Source: Verrucomicrobiota bacterium
GTDB taxonomy: Bacteria > Verrucomicrobiota > Verrucomicrobiia > Chthoniobacterales > UBA10450
Assembly: GCA_003221375.1 (NCBI GenBank)
Contig: QHRI01000063.1
Span: 1 to 10,170 of the forward strand
Reading direction: 5' to 3'
DNA length: 10,170 nt
The translations under genes were made by a program, and so were the position numbers. How positions within the stretch are numbered: the stretch's first letter is position 1; each line of letters begins with the position of its first letter. The notes under the pieces are model-generated. The model ran no database searches, was not told where the DNA came from, and worked only from the letters and a program-made list of their open reading frames with translations. Positions 1 through 7,094 of the stretch are shown in pieces.

Positions 1-1141
1 CAAAACCGTCGTCGGCATGCATCCAGGCGTTGTCGGGCGCGTAAGCGCGACCATCGGCAGCAATCACACTCACTCGGGCCGGCACTTTTTGGCCATGCTC
101 GTCACGCACACTCAACTGGAGGCGACCGACCTCTTTTAGGTAATGCCGTTGCGCGGCAGTGATGCGAGTCCGCGCGCCGCCGAGGACTTCCTGGATCCAG
201 AGCGAGGTATTGCCGTCCTCGTTACTGATATAACCAATCCGAGTGCCGTCTGGCGAAAAGCGCGCTTGGGTCCTATCGAAGTCACCGAAGGTCAATGGGA
301 ACGGTGCGGCACCCTGCATAGTCGTCAGCCAGAGTTGTTGCCACTGACGGCCGTGATAACTGCTAAATAAAATCCGCCGCCCATCCGGTGCGACCTGCGG
401 TTGCGCGCGCCACCCCGTTTCTTCGCTGAAGATTTTTTTTGGATCTTCGGGGGCGTTTACTGCCACCGACCAAATATCTCCGGTACCATATGCGACTTCT
501 CGATTCGAGATGAACACGAGGCGCTGACCATCGGGCGTCCAAGATGGATTGATCGCGTGGTCGGTGGGCGCATAGTAATAGCGATAAATACTGCTCGTGT
601 GCTCAGGCACCAAACGAATCGAGTTGGTCAAGCGATCGCCCGCGATCTCTGCGACATAGAGGTTGAAATGGCCGCTGTCAGCGGTGGAAACAAAAGCGAT
701 CCGCCGGTCATCCGGTGAATAGCGCGGCTCGACATTGACGTCGCCATGCGAAGTCAACGCCACTTCTTTGCCGGCTTCCAAATCGAGCTGCCACAACTCG
801 ATGGCGTCCTTCTGGTAGCGGGTGAATATAATATGTCGACCATCATGTGACCAATCCGGCTGGTAGTCGTAGCCGCCTGCGTGGGTGAGTTCACGCGCCT
901 GATCGTCACCGATAGTCTGGCGCCACAGCGAGCCACCCATACTATAAACAAGCTCCTTGCCATCGGGCGAAAAGGTTAATGCCGATGGGCCGCTGGTCAG
1001 CTGCGGCAGATACATTTCACGGTAATAATAATTGTGCGGCAGTTGGATTTGCGCCGACACGGGTTTGCGTTCAGCCAGTGCGCACAAAGGAGACAGCAAC
1101 AACAGGCCAGCCAGCAGAATCTTGTGCTGGCGCACGGTCAT
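1..1141 (-). CDS. Secreted PD40 (TolB-like) beta-propeller protein, probable amidohydrolase/metallohydrolase, 3' end cut by window edge
   Basis: Reading leftward from ATG at 1141, 380 codons are open to the window edge. Residues 1-23 form a Sec signal peptide: basic start (RQHK), hydrophobic core, and a likely cut after ALA, so the protein acts outside the cytoplasm. Six PD40 repeats follow, recognisable as x-SPDG-x blocks near residues 57, 98, 142, 202, 251 and 296, each followed by a hydrophobic strand and an LW/IW/LY motif: a six-bladed TolB-like propeller. From about 335 the repeats stop and a beta-sandwich-like linker begins (LQLSVRDEHGQKVPARVSV), ending in HADDGF. In proteins I recall with this layout the linker leads to a metal-dependent amidohydrolase or CehA/PHP-like domain, but here that part lies beyond the window. 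The start overlaps the aminotransferase stop by ATGA; no strong Shine-Dalgarno is seen. Operon position suggests it releases or captures the substrate outside the cell. The propeller is certain, the enzyme role inferred. Confidence 0.8.
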   Translation of the reverse strand, partial: MTVRQHKILLAGLLLLSPLCALAERKPVSAQIQLPHNYYYREMYLPQLTSGPSALTFSPDGKELVYSMGGSLWRQTIGDDQARELTHAGGYDYQPDWSHDGRHIIFTRYQKDAIELWQLDLEAGKEVALTSHGDVNVEPRYSPDDRRIAFVSTADSGHFNLYVAEIAGDRLTNSIRLVPEHTSSIYRYYYAPTDHAINPSWTPDGQRLVFISNREVAYGTGDIWSVAVNAPEDPKKIFSEETGWRAQPQVAPDGRRILFSSYHGRQWQQLWLTTMQGAAPFPLTFGDFDRTQARFSPDGTRIGYISNEDGNTSLWIQEVLGGARTRITAAQRHYLKEVGRLQLSVRDEHGQKVPARVSVIAADGRAYAPDNAWMHADDGF

Positions 1142-2472
1142 TGAGCCATTGCTTCGATCAGAGCGGCGTCCAGCAAAGTGATTGCCTCGTCGACCTGCGC
1201 GACCGACACCATCAGCGGCGGCATAAAGCGCACTGTACTCTGCCCGCAGGAGAGTAAGAGCAGACCGCGATGAAATGCGCGCGTGATCACGGTATGACAC
1301 GAAAATTTGCAGGGTTTGTGGCTGGCCCGATCGCTAACCAACTCCATGCCGATCATTAGTCCTTTGCCACGAACTTCCCCGATCACTTGGTGTTGTGACT
1401 GCAACTCGCGCAAACGGTCCATAAAATAAGCGCCGACTTTCTCGGCGTTGGCAGCGTATTCACGTTCGACCAGGTCGAGTGTCACCAACGCCGCCGCGCA
1501 ACAAAGCGGATTGCCACCGTAAGTGTTCGCATGCGCGCCAGACTTCCATTGTTGCATGATGGTTTTCTTAGCTACCACCAGACCGATCGGCAGGCCCGAG
1601 CCCAGGCCCTTGGCAAGCGTCATGATATCCGGCTGCACATTCCAGTGCTGACAGGCAAACATCTTGCCGCTGCGACCTATCCCTGTTTGCACTTCATCGA
1701 AAATCAACAGAATGCCGTGGCGATCGCAGAGTTGGCGTAAGCCGGCCAGAAATCCATCGGGCGGTACGATGTAGCCACCCTCCCCCTGAATCGGCTCGAC
1801 TAGGATCGCGGCGACTTCGCTGGCCGGAACGTTGCTGGCGAACAAGCCGTTCTCAATATAGTCGATTACTGCCTGACCTTGATCCTCGCCTGCGAAAAGC
1901 GGGTGGTAAGGATTCGGGAATGGCACGTGGGTAACGCCCGGCATCGTGGCGCAGCCTTGCTGCTGGGTTTGCTTACTGGCAGTGAAAGCCAGCGAACCCA
2001 TCGTGCGCCCGTGGAAACCGCCGAGAAAGCCGATGAATCGCGAGCGTCCACTGACATAGCGCGCCAGTTTCAATGCCCCTTCCACCGCTTCAGTGCCGGA
2101 CTGGCAGAAAAAACTGAGCACAGGCTCGCCCATCGGCGCCAGTGCATTGATCTTTTCGGCGAGAGCGACTTGTCCTTCATGCCAGTAATCAGAAGAAATG
2201 TGCAGAAATCGATCGGCCGCGTCTTTGATCGCCTGAACTACTTGCGGGTGTGAATGGCCGGTGCTGCAAACAGCAATACCTGCGGCAAAATCGAGGAACC
2301 GATTGCCGTCGACGTCCCAAACTTCGACACCGCGACCATGCGACATCACGAACGGATGCTCCCGCGGATAGGAGGGCGATACGACATCAGCATCACGGGC
2401 AAGGAGTGCCCGCGCTTTGGGGCCGGGCAATTCAGTGCGGATAGCGGGACGACTATCGGAATTCTTATTCAT
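1138..2472 (-). CDS. Class III PLP-dependent aminotransferase (omega-amino acid type, GabT/ArgD-like)
   Basis: This 444-residue protein has the normal length for fold-type I, class III aminotransferases. Visible landmarks are the phosphate-binding SGTEA (125-129), the aromatic-loop region FHGRTMGS (153-160), EPIQGEGG (226-233), the cofactor aspartate in FDEVQTGIGRSG (258-269), the Schiff-base lysine K288 in TLAKGLGSG, and the second-subunit phosphate contact at TYGGNPL (317-323). The family moves a terminal or side-chain amino group to 2-oxoglutarate or pyruvate. The sequence resembles 4-aminobutyrate and acetylornithine aminotransferases, but substrate cannot be read from motifs. ATG at 2472 overlaps the CoA-transferase B stop (ATGA), with GAGG at 2481-2484 as ribosome site. 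Being coupled to the CoA-transferase suggests that it makes the oxo acid the transferase activates, for example 3-oxoadipate from 3-aminoadipate; this is inference. It is distinct from the other class III enzyme of the operon. Confidence 0.9.
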   Translation of the reverse strand: MNKNSDSRPAIRTELPGPKARALLARDADVVSPSYPREHPFVMSHGRGVEVWDVDGNRFLDFAAGIAVCSTGHSHPQVVQAIKDAADRFLHISSDYWHEGQVALAEKINALAPMGEPVLSFFCQSGTEAVEGALKLARYVSGRSRFIGFLGGFHGRTMGSLAFTASKQTQQQGCATMPGVTHVPFPNPYHPLFAGEDQGQAVIDYIENGLFASNVPASEVAAILVEPIQGEGGYIVPPDGFLAGLRQLCDRHGILLIFDEVQTGIGRSGKMFACQHWNVQPDIMTLAKGLGSGLPIGLVVAKKTIMQQWKSGAHANTYGGNPLCCAAALVTLDLVEREYAANAEKVGAYFMDRLRELQSQHQVIGEVRGKGLMIGMELVSDRASHKPCKFSCHTVITRAFHRGLLLLSCGQSTVRFMPPLMVSVAQVDEAITLLDAALIEAMAQ

Positions 2473-3317
2473 GCGGTTGACCTCGCTTGCTCGAACAACG
2501 GCCGCGGAGTTTTCCTGAATCGACGCGCATCGCCAGCATGCGCGATATCCGTTCGCTTGTGCAGGTCGCGAAGAACGCGCAGCTCGTCTGCGGTGGGCGG
2601 TGCGACAACATCGACGGTATCGGCAACTGCCAGCGGCCAGCTTGTTGCCGCGCGGATCTTGTCCACACTGACGTTTTCATAACGGGCCACTAGCGTGAGC
2701 TCTTGCGACCCGGTTACCGGCTTGAGAACACCCAAATCCGTGATAACCACTTGCGGTCCCGCACCGGGGATAGCACGCCGTGCTCGCTCGCCATTTCCAT
2801 TCAGGAAGCCAGCGCTCGTGCAAAAATCCAGCTTCTGGACAAAACTTCGCAGTGATTGTTTTAGCACCACAAAAATCTGTTTTGCGTGTTGCGCAATTTC
2901 CGGCGCGCCACCAGCCCCCGGCAGCCGCGTCTTCGGATTGGCGTAGCCGCCGATGATAGTACTATTAAGATTGCCAAAGCGATCGATCTGCGCGGCCCCA
3001 AGAAAACCGACGTCGATGCGACCAGCCTGTAACCAATAAGAAAAAATTTCCGGCAACGGCACGACGGCCGTAGCGGTCTCCGCCAGTTCACCGTCGCCGA
3101 TCGATAGCGGCAACACCCTGGGCTGCGTGCCGATGGCGCCGGATTCGTAGATGAGGACGATGTCCGGTGCATGAATGAGGCGGGCAAGATTCGCCGCTGC
3201 GGAAGGCACGCCGATGCCAACGAAGCAAACGCAGCCCGGCCAAATCAAGCGCGCGGCTGCGATCGTCATCATTTCGTCCGGCGTATATTTATTTAGAGAA
3301 GAGGAAGCGACGTTCAT
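2469..3317 (-). CDS. CoA-transferase family I, subunit B (GctB/CatJ-like; probable 3-oxoadipate CoA-transferase beta subunit)
   Basis: The protein has 282 residues and is the small-subunit partner of the gene just upstream. Near the N-terminus is VGIGVPSAAANLA (33-45), then YESGAIG with the glutamate E58 that in class I CoA-transferases (glutaconate CoA-transferase subunit B and relatives) carries the covalent CoA thioester. FLGAAQIDRFGNLN (105-118), the glycine loop LPGAGGAPEI (132-141) and VITDLGVL (191-198) complete the signature. Keeping E58 argues for a true transferase rather than the IpdAB type of ring-opening hydrolase. The usual family reaction moves CoA from succinyl-CoA to a (di)carboxylate. 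With a PcaF-like thiolase and a PcaR-like operator nearby, 3-oxoadipate is the best substrate guess; glutaconate or adipate are alternatives. Start at 3317 is supported by GGAGG at 3322-3326 and by an ATGA overlap with subunit A. The C-terminal basic tail (RRFRKTPRPLFEQ) looks like an extension. Confidence 0.88.
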   Translation of the reverse strand: MNVASSSLNKYTPDEMMTIAAARLIWPGCVCFVGIGVPSAAANLARLIHAPDIVLIYESGAIGTQPRVLPLSIGDGELAETATAVVPLPEIFSYWLQAGRIDVGFLGAAQIDRFGNLNSTIIGGYANPKTRLPGAGGAPEIAQHAKQIFVVLKQSLRSFVQKLDFCTSAGFLNGNGERARRAIPGAGPQVVITDLGVLKPVTGSQELTLVARYENVSVDKIRAATSWPLAVADTVDVVAPPTADELRVLRDLHKRTDIAHAGDARRFRKTPRPLFEQARSTA

Positions 3318-4159
3318 GCGGCCTCCGCCAAGCTGTCGAGAAATTCCGCGTGATCGCGGCTACTGAGCACGTGACGATCGATCCACTCAGAAAACCGTTC
3401 GCGGTCGCGAGCGATTTCATCCCAAGCCAGATAAAACGCATTGTCGCGCGCGTAGTAGCCGAGTGCGTAGGAGGGATAAGCACCGGTTGGCACTTCGGCA
3501 ATCGCTGTCACTACCCAGTGCGGCAAAACAATCGCATTCATCGGCGCGCCTAACGAATCGAGGATTTCTTCAACCGTGACGATCAGCGTCGCCGCGGCCA
3601 ACGCCGCTTCTTTCTGCGCGCCGACAATTCCGCGAATAAAAACGTTGCCCTGTCGATCGGCGGCTTGCGCATGTAAGACGGTGACATCGGGATTAATTGC
3701 AGGCACGGTCGCAATTTTCTCGTTTGTATAAGGGCAGCGTACTTCGCGCACTTCCGCGTTGACTGCGGGAAGATCGGTCCCGGCGTATCCGCGTAACATT
3801 CCAAATGGCATCCGAGCCGCGCCTGCGGTGTAAGCCGCCGCCATTCCCGCGTGCGAATGTTCGTGAATCTCAAGTGGTCGCGGCCATCCATTCTCGACCG
3901 CATCACGCAGTCGATGCAGCGAACCGACGCCGGGATTGCCACCCCAGGAAAACGTCAATGCGCGGGCACAACTAGCACCGATCAATTGATCGTAGATTAG
4001 GTCTGGCGTCATGCGAATCAGATGCAGATCGCGTTTTTTCTGGCGCAAGATTTCGTGCCCGGCAGCGAACGGAATGAGATGAGTAAAACCTTCCAGTGCC
4101 ACGCTCTGACCATCGTGGATATATTGATCGATGATTTCTTGTAAGCTGCCGACCTGCAT
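3314..4159 (-). CDS. CoA-transferase family I, subunit A (GctA/CatI-like; probable 3-oxoadipate CoA-transferase alpha subunit)
   Basis: This 281-residue protein is the alpha subunit pairing with the next gene. Features are an N-terminal ALEGFTHLIPFAAGHEILRQ (21-40) like the GxG/F-T-x-P nucleotide-fold opening, SWGGNPGVGSLHR (71-83), EEH-like EIHEHSHAGMA (97-107), LRGYAGTDLP (122-131) and VTVEEILD (194-201). This pattern matches the glutaconate CoA-transferase/CatI branch used for 3-oxoadipate in some chloroaromatic degraders, and not the short PcaI branch or IpdA, as far as I can recall those sequences. Reading could be opened further upstream to 4282, but that would run 120 bases into the dehydrogenase gene and add 41 residues unlike the family, so ATG at 4159, two bases after the TAG stop, is chosen. 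The ribosome site is weak (GTGGA), fitting translational coupling. Its stop overlaps the subunit B start by ATGA, as expected for a heteromeric enzyme made in equal amounts. Confidence 0.88.
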   Translation of the reverse strand: MQVGSLQEIIDQYIHDGQSVALEGFTHLIPFAAGHEILRQKKRDLHLIRMTPDLIYDQLIGASCARALTFSWGGNPGVGSLHRLRDAVENGWPRPLEIHEHSHAGMAAAYTAGAARMPFGMLRGYAGTDLPAVNAEVREVRCPYTNEKIATVPAINPDVTVLHAQAADRQGNVFIRGIVGAQKEAALAAATLIVTVEEILDSLGAPMNAIVLPHWVVTAIAEVPTGAYPSYALGYYARDNAFYLAWDEIARDRERFSEWIDRHVLSSRDHAEFLDSLAEAA

Positions 4160-4161
4160 GG

Positions 4162-5730
4162 CTATTCCACTTTTGTCTGCGATTGTTCGCGCAGGTATTG
4201 CGCCAGATAATAAAACGAGGCGATCCCTTTGCCCGACGAACCCGACCCTTTCCAGCCACCGAACGGTTGATAGCCGGGCCACGCACCAGTGGTGGCACCT
4301 TGGGGGCGATTCACATAGGTGACTCCGGCCTCAATGTTGTCGAAAAAGTAGGCTGCATCGTCATCGTTGCCGTAGAGACCGGCGGTTAGTCCGAAACGTG
4401 AATCGTTGGCTAGCCGGATCGCTTCAGCGCGGTCGCGGACGCGACAAAGCATTGTGATCGGCACAAACATTTCCTCTTTGAACAGCGGATGCGTGTCTGG
4501 CGCTTCAGCCAGCGTCGGCGCAACAAAATAGCCGTGCGTCAGTTCACCTTCGGCCAGACGCTTGCCGCCGGACAAAATTCGCCCGCCGTTTTCGGTAAGT
4601 TCTTTACTGTAACGCTCGTAGTTTTTCAGCGCGCTGGCTGTGGTCACCGGCCCGAGCCAATTTTCCTTTCGCGAAGGATCGCCAATCGTAATCGCGTTGA
4701 TTTTTTCCTGGAGCTTCTTGATCAACGGATCCGCGACTTTGTCATCAACGTAGATTCGCGACACCGCCGAACATTTCTGTCCGCTCAATCCAAACGCTGA
4801 ACGCACAATCCCGTCTGCCGCGCGATCGAGATCTGCATTCGCAGTCACAATGCAAGCGTTCTTGCCGCCCATTTCGGCGATGCACGGTCGCGGATATACG
4901 CCACTGGCCATGGTGCGGTAGATATGCATGCCGACGTCAACCGATCCGGTGAAGGTAATTCCGGCGGTATTGGGATGGTTTAGCAATGCCTCACCAACGA
5001 CGCTGCCGCCACCATTGAGATAATTGAAGACTCCGCGCGGAAGGCCGGCATCGCGGATACAGTCTGCAAGCAAACGTCCGGACCACGGCGTATCAGTCGC
5101 AGTTTTCAACACGACTGTGTTTCCTGTAATTAAAGCCGCCGCCACCGGCCCGCCGGCAAGTGCAAACGGAAAGTTATACGGTGCGACGACCACCCAGACA
5201 CCGTAAGGTTTCATCACGCTGCGATTGTGCGAACGGAAATCCAGAAGCGGATCATCGGGCAAAGGATTATCGAATCCGTTGTGCCCGGCATAATCATCCG
5301 CGTAAAGATTGAAAAAGTCCGCTGTCTCCTGCACTTCTCCCAGCGCTTCCATTCGGTTCTTTCCAACTTCCAACGACATCGCTGCGCCGATGTCGTAAAC
5401 GCGTTCTTCGATGAGCGCAGCGACGCGCTTGAGCAGACGCACACGTTCTTCCATTGGTGTCGCGCGCCAGCCTGGAAAAGCAGCTTGGGCCGCGGTCATG
5501 GCATCGTTCACATCATCAACAGTGGCGAGTGAGAAATGACCGAGGATGCGGCGCTCATCGATCGGCGTGCGTCGTGTGTCGTGCTTTGCGGTAACGCGGT
5601 CCTCACCATTGATATAGAGAGCGTGGATCGAGCCTAACGACTTACTGACTTCGGCCAGCGCGGCATCAAAACGCGTGTGCATCTCCGCCGGCGGATTGAA
5701 CATGGTTGCGTAAGTCAGTTTAAAATTCAT
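4162..5730 (-). CDS. Aldehyde dehydrogenase, L-glutamate gamma-semialdehyde (1-pyrroline-5-carboxylate) dehydrogenase type
   Basis: The protein has 522 residues, the size of stand-alone RocA-type enzymes. Catalytic and NAD-site residues are all present: APYNFPFAL with oxyanion N186, VLKTATDTP with K209, FTGSVDVG (260-267), general base E286 in EMGGKNA, nucleophile C320 in SGQKCSA, and E420 in KEEMFVP, where V stands at the usual glycine of EEIFGP. The N-terminal segment before the fold (1-50) is typical of pyrroline-5-carboxylate dehydrogenases, which oxidise a semialdehyde in equilibrium with its cyclic imine. No proline dehydrogenase or ornithine gene is nearby, so simple proline catabolism is unlikely. 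Its start overlaps the first aminotransferase stop by ATGA, with GGAG at 5736-5739 five bases upstream, suggesting that it oxidises the aldehyde that aminotransferase makes. A plausible substrate is 3-amino-6-oxohexanoate or adipate semialdehyde; this is inference. Confidence 0.9.
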   Translation of the reverse strand: MNFKLTYATMFNPPAEMHTRFDAALAEVSKSLGSIHALYINGEDRVTAKHDTRRTPIDERRILGHFSLATVDDVNDAMTAAQAAFPGWRATPMEERVRLLKRVAALIEERVYDIGAAMSLEVGKNRMEALGEVQETADFFNLYADDYAGHNGFDNPLPDDPLLDFRSHNRSVMKPYGVWVVVAPYNFPFALAGGPVAAALITGNTVVLKTATDTPWSGRLLADCIRDAGLPRGVFNYLNGGGSVVGEALLNHPNTAGITFTGSVDVGMHIYRTMASGVYPRPCIAEMGGKNACIVTANADLDRAADGIVRSAFGLSGQKCSAVSRIYVDDKVADPLIKKLQEKINAITIGDPSRKENWLGPVTTASALKNYERYSKELTENGGRILSGGKRLAEGELTHGYFVAPTLAEAPDTHPLFKEEMFVPITMLCRVRDRAEAIRLANDSRFGLTAGLYGNDDDAAYFFDNIEAGVTYVNRPQGATTGAWPGYQPFGGWKGSGSSGKGIASFYYLAQYLREQSQTKVE

Positions 5731-7040
5731 GCAGACTCCATTTCATCTAGCAGGCGATCGAGCAAGCCCAGGGCGTCGCTCAGTTCACTTTCTTCAATCA
5801 CCAATGGCGGTGCCAAAATTAATAGGTTGCCGCGTACAGCAAAAGATACACCGAGAGAGCGCGCTTTTTTGACAAGGGCCGTCAGTTGTGGAGGTGTTTC
5901 CGGCCAGGGTGCCAACGGTGTGCGGCTGATTGGGTCGCTCACTAGTTCAACGATAGCGAACAAACCATGGCCACCGCGCACATCCCCGATCACGCGATGT
6001 TTTTGCTGAAGGCGCTTTAATTCGGCGAACATCTCGCCGCCCAAACGGCGCGAGCGTTCGATCAATTTTTCGTCTTCATACGCACGGATTGCCGCTAATC
6101 CTGCCGCACAAGCGAGTGGATGACCAAAGTAAGTCAAACCTGTAAACAACATCTGCTTTTCCAATTGTCGGGCGATTTCTTCGCTCACGAGAACGGCGCC
6201 GAGCGGCACATGCGCACCGGTCAACCCTTTTGCGAGTGTCATTAGATCCGGTTTGCCAGCATCACCAAATCGTTGCCAGGCGAACCATTCGCCGCAACGA
6301 CCGAACGCACTCATCACTTCATCTGCAATCAGGAATACGCCGTGAGAACGTGTGACCTCGCGCAAACCCGGCCAGTAATTGTCCGGCGGCACAATGCCAT
6401 TTGTGCCGGCATTCGGTTCCATCAGGACTGCGGCAATCGACTTCGCACCGGTACGGTCGATTTCAGCGGCAACGGCCGCGACCGCGCGCTCTCCGCACTC
6501 GCTGTCGCTGCTGCTGCCAAATGGACAGCGGTATGCGTAAGGCGACGCGACGTGCCTAACCGCGTACTGTTCCGGATCCACCTGATGTCGCGTGCGCGTG
6601 TCGCCGGAAAAAGCCATGCAGGCATAGCTGGCGCCGTAGTAGGAACGATCGCGTGTGATGATCCAGCCCTGTGGGAGTCTGCGCGCTTGCCGAGCGAACT
6701 TGACCGCATGCTCGTTCGCGTCAGCTCCGGCTAAAGTAAAAAATACGCGACCATTCTTGAAACCAGCCTTTTCAAGCAAAGCTTGCGCAAGTTCGGCTCG
6801 GGGCTTGGTACCCCACGAGGAGGTAACAAAACATAAACGCTCTGCCTGCTCACGAATGGCTTTGACCACAGTGGGATGCTGATGCCCGAGGTTGCTGCAC
6901 TCGGACAGACTGCTCATGTCCAAATAATCATTTCCGTCGGCGTCCCAGAAATGTGCACCACGTCCGCCGACAATCGTCGGCGCCTGCCATTGGGCCGGCA
7001 CACACCAGGTATGCAAGACGCTGTCGCGCTCGTTAATCAC
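5727..7040 (-). CDS. Class III PLP-dependent aminotransferase (beta-alanine/taurine-pyruvate-like), GTG start
   Basis: This 437-residue enzyme is the promoter-proximal gene of the leftward operon. Motifs are DMSSLSECSNLGHQHP (41-56), the phosphate-binding variant LAGADANE (103-110) in place of SGTEA, DRSYYGASY (131-139), LMEPNAGTNG (206-215), the cofactor aspartate in ADEVMSAFGRCGEW (239-252), the Schiff-base lysine K271 in TLAKGLTGAHVPLG, and LTYFGHPLAC (302-311). The set resembles omega-amino acid:pyruvate and taurine aminotransferases more than acetylornithine or GABA enzymes. The start chosen is GTG at 7040: a stop lies 12 codons upstream in frame with no ATG between. No Shine-Dalgarno is evident; a 13-residue ORF ends across the GTG. 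Later starts (GTG or TTG at codons 8-9) would trim only a few residues. The stop overlaps the dehydrogenase start, so it likely supplies the aldehyde. It is not a close copy of the downstream aminotransferase. Confidence 0.88.
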   Translation of the reverse strand: MINERDSVLHTWCVPAQWQAPTIVGGRGAHFWDADGNDYLDMSSLSECSNLGHQHPTVVKAIREQAERLCFVTSSWGTKPRAELAQALLEKAGFKNGRVFFTLAGADANEHAVKFARQARRLPQGWIITRDRSYYGASYACMAFSGDTRTRHQVDPEQYAVRHVASPYAYRCPFGSSSDSECGERAVAAVAAEIDRTGAKSIAAVLMEPNAGTNGIVPPDNYWPGLREVTRSHGVFLIADEVMSAFGRCGEWFAWQRFGDAGKPDLMTLAKGLTGAHVPLGAVLVSEEIARQLEKQMLFTGLTYFGHPLACAAGLAAIRAYEDEKLIERSRRLGGEMFAELKRLQQKHRVIGDVRGGHGLFAIVELVSDPISRTPLAPWPETPPQLTALVKKARSLGVSFAVRGNLLILAPPLVIEESELSDALGLLDRLLDEMESA

Positions 7041-7074
7041 GGGAGAGACTTTGCTGCGTTCGATAATCGAACAT
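7033..7074 (-). other. Possible 13-residue upstream ORF overlapping the aminotransferase start
   Basis: ATG at 7074 opens MFDYRTQQSLSRD and ends in TAA at 7035-7033, straddling the GTG start at 7040 in another frame. Most of it lies in the operator palindrome. It could couple translation of the GTG gene by stop-restart, which would explain the missing Shine-Dalgarno there. It has no clear ribosome site of its own, and an ORF this short arises easily by chance. Confidence 0.2.
7058..7072. promoter_or_regulatory. Probable operator for the IclR-family regulator (PcaR/PobR-type palindrome)
   Basis: GTTCGATAATCGAAC is a perfect palindrome with 7-base arms around a central A. It differs at one of 15 positions from GTTCGATAATCGCAC, the sequence I remember as the PcaR recognition element at pca promoters of Pseudomonas putida. 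It sits in the divergent intergenic region beside the gene for a PcaR/PobR-like protein. On the plus strand it contains GATAAT, a -10-like hexamer, as in the Pseudomonas sites. It is downstream of the putative leftward promoter, so binding there could block that operon or act on both units. Confidence 0.72.
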
Positions 7075-7076
7075 TA

Positions 7077-7091
7077 ATTCGCATTGCGCAC
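7077..7091. promoter_or_regulatory. Possible second, degenerate operator copy
   Basis: ATTCGCATTGCGCAC keeps the outer arms of the PcaR-type element (TTCG at the left, CGCAC at the right; 9 of 15 positions agree with the remembered consensus) but not the centre. Its centre is 19 bases from that of the perfect palindrome, close to two helical turns. Related regulators such as PcaU bind multi-repeat sites, so two adjacent sites would be reasonable; the match is weak. Confidence 0.3.
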
Positions 7092-7094
7092 CAA

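Noticed and set aside
143..718. Plus-strand frames within the propeller gene
   Set aside because: They are opposite a continuous minus-strand frame with six PD40 repeats and a signal peptide.
4160..4282. 41-residue N-terminal extension of CoA-transferase subunit A
   Set aside because: It overlaps the dehydrogenase gene in another frame, adds residues unlike the family, and a family-like start at 4159 follows the upstream stop by two bases.
4162..5730. Proline or ornithine catabolism as the role of the operon
   Set aside because: No proline dehydrogenase or arginine/ornithine genes are present, and the CoA-transferase, PcaF-like thiolase and pca-type operator would be left unexplained.
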